Positions 22,054 to 32,854 of a DNA stretch of 64,000 nucleotides are shown here, one piece after another. Numbering within the stretch: position 1 is the first letter of the stretch; each line of letters begins with the position of its first letter. Source of the DNA: Cardiocondyla obscurior (taxonomy: Eukaryota > Arthropoda > Insecta > Hymenoptera > Formicidae); contig NC_091868.1 of the NCBI RefSeq assembly GCF_019399895.1, forward strand, positions 3,272,499 through 3,336,498, written 5' to 3'. The position numbers were made by a program, and so were the translations under genes. The notes beneath the pieces were generated by a model. It was not told where the DNA came from, made no database searches, and saw only the letters and a list, made by a program, of their open reading frames with translations.

Positions 22054-25000
22054 TCACACAGTTTCAACTTGACCCTTTCGACGTGGCTTTGATTCTTGTC
22101 CCTGCGGAGACGTGAACGATGTTTCTTCAGAATGTTTTCTAATTACAGACGAAGACTCACCATTATTCGAGCACGCGCCTTGACTGTCCCTTCTTTCTGC
22201 ACAGATGTGTGTTACATTCAATCCATTGGAGGTAAGTGAAGCTTTTCGAATACACATGTCTTCTAGAGGAATTTCCTCGCTACGCGGCCTTGGCATCTTC
22301 GGCGAACCGTCTCTAGATCGTAAACCATTTTCGTGAATTCTTTCATTCGAACTAGCATCATCGCGTTTAGAACTTGACGATGCTACTGGCTTAATATTTT
22401 CTCTACGCATTTGAGCTGCAAATCCAGGAACTTTATTTACTGTGAACATCGGCCTCCCTTGATCCCTTTGCGCTCTCTGACCACGTCCAAGTATACCTAA
22501 AAAAAAAAAAAAAAAATTGAATTTATTATTTCCAAAATTCCACTAATTTTAATTTGAAACTTACGTTCATGTCGTAAATTGCGCAAGGCATAATTTGGTG
22601 GTGTGGAACAATGTGGCATACTTGTCGGAATATCCAGCAATCTCGCAATCTGATTCATCTTCTTTTGTCTTGCCTTTATTCGTCCTTTTGTCAATCTAAA
22701 ACGGTATTTAATTAATTTTATTAAGTAAAATAATAAATACGATTTTATTCGAAGTTTATTACTACCTTTGTTTAGCTGCCATACATCGAATATGATCATC
22801 GAAAATAAATTTAGCCGACAGTAATGGTATACGATTGCCTGTACTGCTGCTTAATGGTTTGTAAATTGTTAGATATAAACATCTTGAATCATCCTTATCA
22901 CCAGCCACATCAATATCTTGTAAAAAGCCGACTAATTTTGCAACACCCCATCCAAGCTTACTGATATCGGGTTCCACGAGAATTAATTGTACAACGTCAA
23001 TGACTAAAAAACGGCGAATTTTCTGTCCGTCTTTCCACACGACAGTGCATGCAATCAAATCACTATTATCTGTGAACAAAATTATAAATAAGAAAAAAAT
23101 CTTACGACATTTATTTGATTTTATAAAGCAAATGATTTTTACTTAGATCGAGAACGTTGTTGACTTGTACACAATTAGCTGGATTAGTTAGTGGTAATTG
23201 AGTTTCAATCTCCATATTGAGCGTTAAAGATAATTCTCTTATCAAAAAAAAAACTCTTATTGCACGACGTGCCCTTTCCACCTATATAATCATTAATTAT
23301 TTTATTCTCTTGTTACAAATTACGATGTTATTTCTCCATTTTATATATTTCTTTTTACTTACCTCACCACACGGCAATCTTTTGCTAAATTCAATTCCAG
23401 TCATAGGTGTGCCTGTAGGAGGCAATAAAATATTGCTATCCATCATTAACCATTCAACATTTAATGGTCGTTTTTGAATTTCACTATATTCATCCTCAAA
23501 CATGTCCAAAAAAATATCTTCACTCTAAAAAACATTAATAAATTTTTTTAACAAAATAGAGAAATAAAAAGGAAATAAATTTTAAACTCAGACAAATATT
23601 AGTCGTAATAATTTACGCACCTTGTAGAAGTTTTTTAGCAGAGACGTACTTTGTTCTTTCGCTGCTTCGATGGCTGTTAGATGCGATTCTCGTAATACGC
23701 ATTGTCCATCGGATATCGCCAGTTGTATTAATAATTTGATTGTTAACTCCAATGTAACGAGTCTCACTTTAGAATCTAACAATTTATATTTTTTACGAAA
23801 TGTAAATACTTTATGCACCATACATGCAAACGTTAAATTTATATATTATAATAAAAAATATTAATACAACTCACTTGTTTGGCAACTCAAAGTTATAACA
23901 TGAATTAATCTATCCATAAGTAATTCATTATAAGAACTTCTCGTCAAAGTATCATTATGGAATGGAGAAAAGATTATATTTAGAATTTTAGGACTTATAC
24001 CCTAATAAATAATAAAATTAATTTATTAAAATGGAAAATATTTGGGAATAAAATTTTTACGAAAATATGTAACTTAATTCTTACCTGATTATTAGCTAAT
24101 GCATATAATAAGCAAAGTGCGAATAATGCAGCATAATCATTTTCTGTACATAATAAGGAATTTGTTATCGTTTCTAAAAATGGTTTTTTTGTTACAGATT
24201 CAAACGTGTCATTTTGGTTTTGATGAGGCAAAGGACTCTCCATTGCTAAGCGTTGCTCTTTCTCCTCATCCGTCACATTTAATTGTTTAAGTTCTTTTAG
24301 ATTCTCTTCGCTCGGAATGCTCGAGTTTAGTGACGTACTCATAAGAACAGAAGTTGACGCATCGTCAAAAGATGTGCTTGGATGATTTAATTCGTGCAGT
24401 TCGTTATTTGTGTTTTTATTTACTTCTTCTTTTGTATTTTCTATACTGTTTTCTTGATTATATGATTCTTCGGATGTTGAGCGGTTTTCACTTAAAGTTT
24501 CCAAAGATTTTGTCAACGTTTCTTTCGGCGGTGAAAAAGTAACAGACTTATTCGACGTTATATCTCCAAATTTTTCTAGAACTTTATTTGTTCCAGTTTC
24601 AATTGTGTCTAAATCTGACATAAGCATTACGGCTGCTAATGTATGTACAAGAGGTCCGTGCGATACTATCAAAAAGACTTGTGAAAGTAGAAAAAGCGCC
24701 ACTACAACACTGACATGTTTTCTGTCATCCTAGAAATCGAAATTAAATATAATTAATTCCCCCCTAAAAAAAATTAATTAATAAGAATTTTAATCCTTAC
24801 CTGAGTTTGGCACACAGTGTTTTTGTGTTTCATTAGAGAATAGACATACAGCGGAACTAATAGTTTATGTAATAAATGTTCTGATAAAACTTTATTCAAA
24901 TCTGGTATGTTTAAACTCAAAATATCATTTAAATAATGTAGATGATCCAAGTGTTCAGCAACTAAATCCGATAATCTGTTTTGACTCTGATGACTAAAAG

Positions 25001-26228
25001 AAAGCACATTTTATTAATAGCAAAAAAAAAAAAAAAACAATATAAAACAATTTTATTTAATATTGATACTTACTCGGCATCGTTCCGAACACAAGTGTCT
25101 AACTCGATAATGTGATCACCAATAAACCATACAAGATTACTGAAATATGGCGCGGCTGTACGATCCCGTATGAAGGCTAACATAGACGCATCTTCAACGC
25201 GATATACATTTAACGTTAAAGTTCTCACAGCTATACGCACCATACCTTCTGAATGATTAAAAAACTTAATCGCTTCCGTGTATAATGGAAAATCATTGGT
25301 ATGCTAATAACAGAAGAATTTTTACATATAATTTTAATACATACATATTTGTATGCCTCATATTATAATATATATTTTTAGCAATAATTTATTCAACATA
25401 AACTATAATTAAAAGATAAACACAGAATATCGTTATGTGTGTACCTCGTTTACCTCGTTATAGAAGAAATGTATAGTATGTGCGTTTAATTTCAGACTCA
25501 ATGTCTTCAAAAAACTGATGTAATATGCCATTACTTCTTCGTCACTAAAGTCGAATTTGTGCACAATTATACTGTTAACATGATTATTACTTAGTAGATA
25601 ATCTAAAAACAAGAAAAAGACAACAAATTGATTAAGTAAAAACCATTTAATAAAAAAAAAATTATTTTAATAAAACTTACATAACGATGTTTCATTACGT
25701 ATATTTTCAAACAAAATATTTAATGTTTGAAGCAGCTGGACACATACATAGCTTCCACATTTTTGCTTCATAATGCGCAAAAAAAAGGAAAGCATGTTCT
25801 TCTCCAAAAAAAAGCTGTAAACAGGTAACATCTTGTTAGTCATGCTTTTTATATATCATGTATTAAGATATTTTCAAAATATTATATAGTTTTAAAAGTA
25901 TCATATATATTAGTAAAGATCCGGGCCTTGTTATCCGTTCTACTCACTCAAATACACTACTATCATTTTGATCGCCCCATATGAGAATCTCGGCTATCGA
26001 TCGCAGAGTTTCAACCAGCAAACCTCTGTTGTTCTCAGATACAGTCTGATTTTTTGACAACACATTATACAGGTACCTGAACACAAAGACAAGTAAATAA
26101 ATTGTAAATGTAGCTGTTTAATAATGCAAAATTTTAATAATTATTCGCACATACTTGAGATGCTCCGGGGAATGTGGGTTTTTGGGCTTCCAAAGTCCAC
26201 CACCAAACCAGCTCCGACTGCGAAACAT
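22054..26228 (-). CDS. ema: CLEC16A / ema, endosomal maturation and mitophagy factor
   Basis: This is the ortholog of human CLEC16A and fly endosomal maturation defective, a cytosolic/endosomal membrane protein of endosome-lysosome maturation and autophagy. Fourteen minus-strand exons are: 26228-26155, 26076-25948, 25814-25681, 25602-25454, 25303-25074, 24993-24801, 24729-24085, 24001-23875, 23775-23621, 23524-23363, 23281-23143, 23069-22766, 22695-22565 and 22496-22054, giving 1004 residues with closed phases. It starts MFRSRSWFGGGLWKPKNPHS. Family landmarks are ETLRSIAEILIWGDQNDSS, NSIIVHKFDFSDEEVMAYY, YFSNLVWFIGDHIIELD and LSDLVAEHLDHLHYLNDIL. Exon 7 has a long acidic Ser/Thr-rich insert (residues about 345-470), and the C-terminal about 140 residues are low-complexity. 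It is head-to-head with the PAAT-like gene. Confidence 0.95.
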
Positions 26229-27427
26229 TGTCACCTATCTCGAACGAATGTGCCTGCATTCGCGTTTTATTCCAGCGTTTTATTTCTCCTGCTACGAGTA
26301 TATGTCTCTCGATCGTTCTCTCTCTCTTTCTCATGCGACTATTGTTTTTTCCAGCCCGTGCCCATCATACAAACCAACAGCGTGAAAGGAAAAACTGTTG
26401 AGAATACAACGAACTTTATATTTTACATTGCCGTTACGACGTAACTTGGATTTCTACAGCCGAGTCGTCACTGCTTCGTTACATGTACGTTAAGCGTCCG
26501 TTCGTCATCCTTAGCTTGACGACGCATTAATCGCCTCCGACGGTCAGTTAAAATCTTACACACGCAAAATAAAATTCAGTTCGACTCAACTGCCATTACG
26601 ACGGAGATCACGATTCACGTCTGGTGAATTACGAAATTACGAATGTCCGAGGCTGGGTCGGGTTAGATTGTAGGTTTGGTTTGGTGGCTTAATCAAAGAA
26701 GTGGACGTAAATTTTATGAATAATTTCATACGATTTTATCCGCTCCGTACTACTTGGACTCCGTACTCCGTACTACTCCATACTGCTCCATACTGAACGG
26801 TGCAGATAGTGGAGCAGCGACATCGACATGTGCAAAATACCGAGTTTAACCCATAATCGTTGTCAAGTTATACGATAATTAATAATAGAAAGAACTTAAA
26901 GTATTTTATTTAAAAGAAACGTCCAGTGCAATTAGCAGTTGCTTTCTTTACTCCGTAATTCTAATTGTTTTTAGTGTTATAATTACTTCTAAAACACATC
27001 CCCCAATCGTTAACAAATTAAAAAGTCGTAATATATTCCTTTTGACATTTGGATCAAATAAAAAATAAAAAAAAAGAAAGGAATAAAATGCAGGTATTTA
27101 CAAGACGAGCGACGCTTATTTTTACCAAAATCTTTCGTTTACTTACAAAAACGCGCACGAGCATAATTACATTAATATTTGCAGTGAGGATTCCAATTTT
27201 ACGACTGCCGAAATATTTGTTTCGAAAGAAAGTTTAACTTCTGCTTTATTCGCCAAGACTGAATAGAGACTCGTGGATGGCAAGATGTAACAGTAAAGAT
27301 CGCATAAAAGAATGCAGACAATTATAGACTGATCTACAAGGCTGCAAAATATAACTGTAATACACTTGTTAATAAAAAGGCGACCATCGATTACACTCGT
27401 TCACTTTGCTCGATATATATTATACTC
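26229..27427. promoter_or_regulatory. Divergent promoter region CLEC16A / PAAT-like
   Basis: The stretch about 26440-26830 is richer in CpG than its flanks and probably holds both start regions. A short degenerate tandem array built on TCCGTACTAC/TCCATAC units lies at about 26745-26800. A CTCTCTCTTTCTC run lies near 26306. Small ORFs in this stretch are not supported as genes. Confidence 0.5.
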
Positions 27428-28997
27428 ATGGAGGTAATAAACGCGGAGGACAGTAGCAAGCCACAATCTTCACTTTCTATAAAGCATTGTGACAATCCTC
27501 TATTGATCTCTTGTAATTGGCAGATCAGTAATAACAAGCAGCTTAATGATGCTGTTGCTACTAGTCCAATGCAGCATATGTCTAGGAGGTAAGTAAATAA
27601 ATGGTTTTAAATGGTAAAAAAAATACTTTAACTTATTAAAATATATCGAAAAAATTATTAAAATGACAAATGGTTGCATAGAATAAACTGTGAAGATGTA
27701 GCCTCTGAGGATACTAGTATTGCTTTACAACCAATGGGTTCTGGCACAGTTTCTACTACAGATCCATGTATGCTAAATATTAAAGTATCAAACTGTCAGA
27801 GGATAGCACGTATTGCTGTTGTTTCTGAAGGTAACGTTTTAGAAATTTTCAAACAATTTGGAGAATATGAAACGACAATACTCGCCGAGTTTATAGACGA
27901 GTATGAAGAAAATGTAGTATTTATTGGAGAAACAATGATACATCCTCCTAGCACGGAAGTTAGTATTAAGGTAAAGTAATTTGTCATTCATTAATTTATA
28001 TTACTACTTTGTACTTATATTTGACACTGTAACTAATTTATTTCTGTTCTAGTTTATCAGAACCAAAAATAAAGGCCCACCAATGTGGATATATGGTATA
28101 AGACTCTTTTTAACAGAATCTGCAGAACAAGCAAAATTTAGTGCCTTTGATTACGATATTATCCGAACTTTTCTCAGTAATACTAGCAATGGCAAAATGA
28201 GTCAAGGATCTGAAATGGTAAAAAAAGTATTTGGAGTTTATGATAAACAGAAAATTACGAAAAATAATAGAGGTGAGTTTTCGGAAACATATGCTTCGGG
28301 ATCACGGTACGATAAGAGTACAAACGAAATCGGAAATAGCAATGAAGGAGAATTTCCAAATTGTGGAAATAATTATGAACAATCAGGTGATGTAAAATGT
28401 AAAAGTAGAGTAATAAAAAATGGGACAGAATGTTTAAATTGTAAAGAAAATTGTAACAAAGCAGACATAGATGATGAAACTTGTGTTGAAAATAATATAA
28501 AATCGACGAAAAAAGAAAAATCCAGTATTTTTAATTATAAAGATTTTATTCAAACATTTCTTAATAATGCTAGTAACGAAAAAATGAATCAAGAACTTGA
28601 TGTGACAAACATGTTTGGACTTTACGATCAATTTGATAATAATAAAATTACGAATAACGAACAGTTTTATCAGAAAGTTTTGAAAGCTTTTACTTCAGAT
28701 ACGGATTTTTTGAAATATAAAAATGAAATTACGAAAGAAAATAAAGAAAGAAATTGTCAAAGTTGCACGGCTAATGATAAAAAGTTAGATTCTTATGAAC
28801 ATAAAAATGGAAATGTACAAAGAAATGGTAATGAAGAATATACAAATTGTGAAGATTATCAGAAATCCGATATAAACCTCAAAATTTATATCGATAATAA
28901 ATTCCATGATTTAGAAAAGAGATTGATGGAAAGAATAGATAAAATTGAAGCTAATACAAATCGGAAGTTGGATGCCATTTTGGAAAGACTTGGCTGA
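27428..28997 (+). CDS. PAAT-like protein (C10orf88 family), tentative
   Basis: Exons are 27428-27588, 27682-27970 and 28053-28997, giving 464 residues. The first about 180 residues form a compact, beta-rich region (MLNIKVSNCQRIARIAVVSE, then LEIFKQFGEYETTILAEF and FIRTKNKGPPMWIYGIRLFL). This pattern resembles the N-terminal domain of PAAT/C10orf88, a protein reported to bind mitochondrial ABC transporters. The remainder is Asn/Lys/Glu-rich and probably disordered. It contains a duplicated motif (about FLSNTSNGKMSQ... and FLNNASNEKMNQ..., each followed by FG-YD), and ends in a short coiled coil (HDLEKRLMERIDKIEANTNR). The family call rests on my recall of a weakly conserved domain. The gene model itself is firm. 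Confidence 0.7.
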
Positions 28998-29727
28998 ATT
29001 TACAATAGATTTCTTAATTATTAATTTAGTTAACCATTTTTTATATTAAAATAAAAAATGTCAGTTATTATACAATATACATTAATAAAATTATAAAAAT
29101 GTAAATATGGATTATTCTGTTATCAATATCTTTGTTTTATATTAATTAATTAAATTCAAGCCGCTTTAACAAAATATAAAGTTTTCCTCATTGATATGTA
29201 ATACTTTTTAATTAAAATAAATTTATATTCATGTATATCGTATAATTTTTCAAACTTTGTATTAAAAGCACATACAAAAAATTGCACATTTACGAATTTA
29301 TATTTAAATATTTAATATGAATTTACAAAAACAGAACTATGCAAATATTATACCCTTCTTCCTTTCCCTCTTTCAAAAAACAGTATTTAGTATTTATATA
29401 ATAATGTTATTTTATTTATACAAATTTCTTGTGCTTTTAATCTTTTTAAAGTACAATTATAAAATTATATAAATGAAAACAGAAATATAGTTTGATATTT
29501 TTTTCTGTTATATGATTATTCATAAATGATTTCAATATGATCATATTAATATGATTCATAAATGATTTCAATGATTATACATAAATTATTGTAAAATTAT
29601 TTCAAAAGCTAGAAGCAATATTTAACAAATAGAAATAGAAGGTGTTAAAATAACACAATTGCAATATAAATTAAAGAAAATTATATTAGCAGTACCTTGA
29701 ATGGAACAACAAAATGACATTAGGATA
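28998..29727. other. Convergent 3' spacer, PAAT-like / SLBP
   Basis: AT-rich 3' sequence with several AATAAA/ATTAAA signals. A short direct repeat, ATGATTTCAAT(A)TGATCAT-like with TTCATAAATGATTTCAATGA, lies at about 29515-29580. No gene is seen. Confidence 0.55.
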
Positions 29728-30476
29728 TTAATCAGCCTTATCATTCTCCTGAGGAGGATCCCAAGCATGAAGTTGTTTGCGCCACAACCTTACCATACCA
29801 TCCCATCCTCTTCTACTATACTTTATATACTTTGGAGGTGTTCTAGGATGTTCACGTGTACGCGCCTCTCTGAAATAAAATAGAGGTTTTATATATGCAA
29901 TTAACCAAAAAATCTCCTACCATATTAATCTTAAGATACATACTTAGGAATCAGCTGAATATATCTGTCATACCCAATAGTATTTTTCCCATAATCGATC
30001 TCTTTCTGTCTACGAGCTAGCACAGCTGGATCTGTCTCATATTCTACTTGTCTTTTACCATTTTCTGATGAATTTGTAGTTGTACTAGAATCACTGGAAT
30101 ATCGTCTACTACGAGAAATCTTAATATCCATATTGTGATCTATATCCTGCCTCGTTCTTTTACGCCAAGTATGTGAATCCTTGGGCTTGTTTTGCACGTT
30201 ATCTCTGTACTCTATACATTGTTCAATATTCTTTGTGTCCTCCTCGCATTCCGCCTGAATATCGTCACCTTGTGTACTTGAATTTTCATCATTTTTCTCA
30301 TTTTTATCTCTCACATCTTTCTCATGAATATTACTTTCCGAGTTGTCTTCCTTCTTAATGTCATTTTGCTCGAAGTCGACATCTCTATTGTTCATACATA
30401 GCACTTCGTCGAGGAGCTGGTCCTCGTCCGCTTCAAGTTCTAATTCTAACGATGAATCGTGTAAGACTGAATCCAT
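29728..30476 (-). CDS. SLBP: SLBP, histone mRNA stem-loop binding protein
   Basis: SLBP binds the 3' stem-loop of replication-dependent histone mRNAs and directs their processing and translation. Exons are 30476-29944 and 29869-29728 (minus strand), giving 224 residues. The N-terminal about 120 residues are acidic and Ser-rich. The RNA-binding domain follows: DPAVLARRQKEIDYGKNTIG, YDRYIQLIPK, then across the intron EHPRTPPKYIKYSRRGWDG and LWRKQLHAWDPP. The RRQK-IDYGKNT-YDRY and YSRR-W signatures are diagnostic. The motif known as TPNK in human and fly reads TPPK here. The protein ends soon after the domain (QENDKAD). It is head-to-head with NDUFAF2. Confidence 0.96.
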
Positions 30477-31586
30477 TTTAGTAAAGTAACTAAAATTTAG
30501 TCTAAATCTCTCTCTAAAAAAAAAGGCATAAAAATAATAAAACATACGTACTTCAATTACATTAGCTTAAAACTATACGATTAACATACGTACGTACAAT
30601 TCTCAAAATTATCGCAACAGGTATAACCTACACAATCGTCGGTCTGCTTTGCTCGTTTCAAGACGCGAGCGCGAGAACCCTACATTAATCTCGGTATACG
30701 TGTTCATTAGCTACCTCTGACACTAACAGCTATCTGTAACTATAATGAAAGAAATTAATATTCGCAGTTCAAAGTTACGTTCAGAAATTTGAACGTTTTT
30801 TAACTTCTATTGCTTACTCCAGCATTCGCTGTGCGCGCCTTTTCTACTACATACTACACAGCGCTTACAGTAATATCCTTCAAAAGTAATACGCGCGCGC
30901 GCGCGTAACCAATCACGAGACCGATTAGTATTTAAATGCGCGCGCAATGCATTTGTAGGATCTGTTCAGAAAATTGATTGGTTAAATTTTTTTTTTTTAA
31001 AGGGTATGAAGCCAAAGAAGTAATGGCGGCTGCTTTCCTTTAGTAGACAGTCGATGCAGGTATTGTTCTATCTTTTTTTCGCATTAATAGAATAACGAAA
31101 ATAGAACGCGACTTGTGTCGGCTGTGTCTATTAAAAAGAAACGTCTGTAGCGATTTCTCTGACCGCACACGACTCAGAGAAATCGCTACACAAGCACGCG
31201 AATTCACACAGACGTACTTTAATTTCCCGCATGGAACGCTACCGTTCGTTTTGGTCATCTTTCGCTTTAGTTCGGATTGTTCGGACTAGTCTTTATGCTC
31301 TCTCCATGGCAGAAGTTTGGTTCTAACCTAAACGGTCAGGATTATTTTTGTACGCATCGAATAAATTTGACATACAACCAGTTTTGATTCAACGTTAGTG
31401 CTTGAAATCTTTCACAAAAATAAAGCTTCGTCTTGAGATTATGTATCATTATCAAATTGTAGTTTAAGATTTTTTTTTTTTTCCCCGCGTTATTTTTATT
31501 ATTTAATGTCAGTACTATTTTGCATAAAATAATCTATAATTATTCTCGTTTATACTAACTCCATGGTATTTACAGGTGGCGATAAC
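30477..31586. promoter_or_regulatory. Divergent SLBP / NDUFAF2 promoter region
   Basis: The region holds a (CG)7 tract (30892-30905) that could form Z-DNA, and a perfect 17-bp inverted repeat with an 11-base loop (31146-31190), extended outward by ACGTCTGT/ACAGACGT. A splice acceptor just before 31576 shows that NDUFAF2 has a 5' UTR intron, so its promoter lies in this region. No protein gene is supported. Confidence 0.5.
31146..31190. repeat. Perfect 17-bp inverted repeat (hairpin)
   Basis: TGTAGCGATTTCTCTGA and its exact reverse complement are separated by 11 bases. Outer ACGTCTGT (31141-31148) and ACAGACGT (near 31208) add a second stem tier. It lies in the SLBP/NDUFAF2 promoter interval. 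It could be a cruciform, a fold-back transposon remnant or a transcribed hairpin. Confidence 0.9.
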
Positions 31587-32042
31587 ATGGCTAGAGAACG
31601 TGGAGTCTTCAAGTTAATTTGGAAAAGTTTCATATCCTCGCTAAAACCTCGTTTTGGTCGCGGTAAATTGATCGGTGAAGATTACTATGGAACAAAATAT
31701 TACGAGGAAGAGATCCGCTCTTCCGCCCGAAAGAGACCACCGCGATACTTCGTGCCAGTGAACAAGGATGATTTTGAACAGGAGCTGCCGGCAGAATGGG
31801 AGGCCTGGTTAAGATATCGTAGGAAAGATCCACCGACACGGGAAGAGATAGATACTAACTATCAATTGGCAATGATGAAGAAGACAAATGCCGCAAAACT
31901 TTTGGAGAATCGTTTAAAGAACGAAGGTACTCGAGAGCTTCCCACTGTATCTACTCAGTCAGATAATCCAGGAAAATTTCCTATCTATGAAGATTATAAG
32001 AACTTTGGTAGTAATTATGAACCAAAAGATTCATATAAATAG
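31587..32042 (+). CDS. NDUFAF2: NDUFAF2 (mimitin), complex I assembly factor 2
   Basis: NDUFAF2 is a mitochondrial matrix chaperone for late assembly of NADH dehydrogenase, paralogous to subunit NDUFA12 (B17.2). A single coding exon gives 151 residues from the ATG at 31587. It follows a splice acceptor, and the upstream in-frame extension is 5' UTR/intron. Family stretches are LIGEDYYGTKYYE, RKRPPRYFVP and LPAEWEAWLRYRRKDPPTRE. These match the B17.2-like domain (about residues 15-95), and the remaining tail is polar. Length and domain position fit the family (human about 169). The gene is convergent with PUF60. Confidence 0.95.
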   Translation: MARERGVFKLIWKSFISSLKPRFGRGKLIGEDYYGTKYYEEEIRSSARKRPPRYFVPVNKDDFEQELPAEWEAWLRYRRKDPPTREEIDTNYQLAMMKKTNAAKLLENRLKNEGTRELPTVSTQSDNPGKFPIYEDYKNFGSNYEPKDSYK

Positions 32043-32854
32043 ATAAATAAAGATGCTATATAGTATATTCTAAATAAGTTATATTAAAAAAAAGTTTTCG
32101 TAATGTAGACGATAACGTAATTTGTTTCTTATTTGAAATGTTTAATCACATTTTTACTTTATCCCCCAAAAATAGATTAAAGAATTAGAAATTTATACTT
32201 TAAAATCCATTTTATAAAATTTAAAATTAAAATTAAATTAAATTAATAAAAACTGATCGCATGATTATCAGTTATATTAAACTGTTGAGGCTTTATCTGC
32301 ATATGTAAAAGGATTTATTAATTCTATTTTTTTTTTTTTTTTTCTATACATAAATGAAAATCTATCGTTTTCATATACAATCATTCTCGGCAAAATTATA
32401 ACAAAAGATATATACTATATGTATACTGAGTAGGTGTATGAAATATTCAATTTTCGATATACTACGACTCTAAGTTTAAAATTGCAGTGATATGAAACGA
32501 ATAACGAGGATAGAACACGAAGTTTTCCACGAGAAAATAAAAGAAGTGGAATATATAACACTCTAAATCACATTTGATAAATTTGAATTATTTTCTGCTT
32601 CAAATCATACTGTGCAGTTTCTAACTATATTTTTGTGGCTTGATCACTAGTATTTATAATTGAATTTATAATTGAAGTCGTGATATCTTGCATCTTACCT
32701 TTTTTTTTTTACTGCTCAATGCGTGACTCTAAATTTCATTATAAATAGTAGCTTAAACAATAAAGATCAGCTATCAGTCAACGTCAAGTTTTGTCTCTTA
32801 TCCGAATTCAATTATTAAAAACTTAATACACAGTAAATAAGAGTATCTTGCGCA
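32043..32854. other. Convergent 3' spacer, NDUFAF2 / PUF60
   Basis: AT-rich with poly-T runs (about 32328-32342 and 32700-32710) and AATAAA-like signals. It should hold the 3' UTRs of both genes. No coding signal is seen. Confidence 0.55.
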
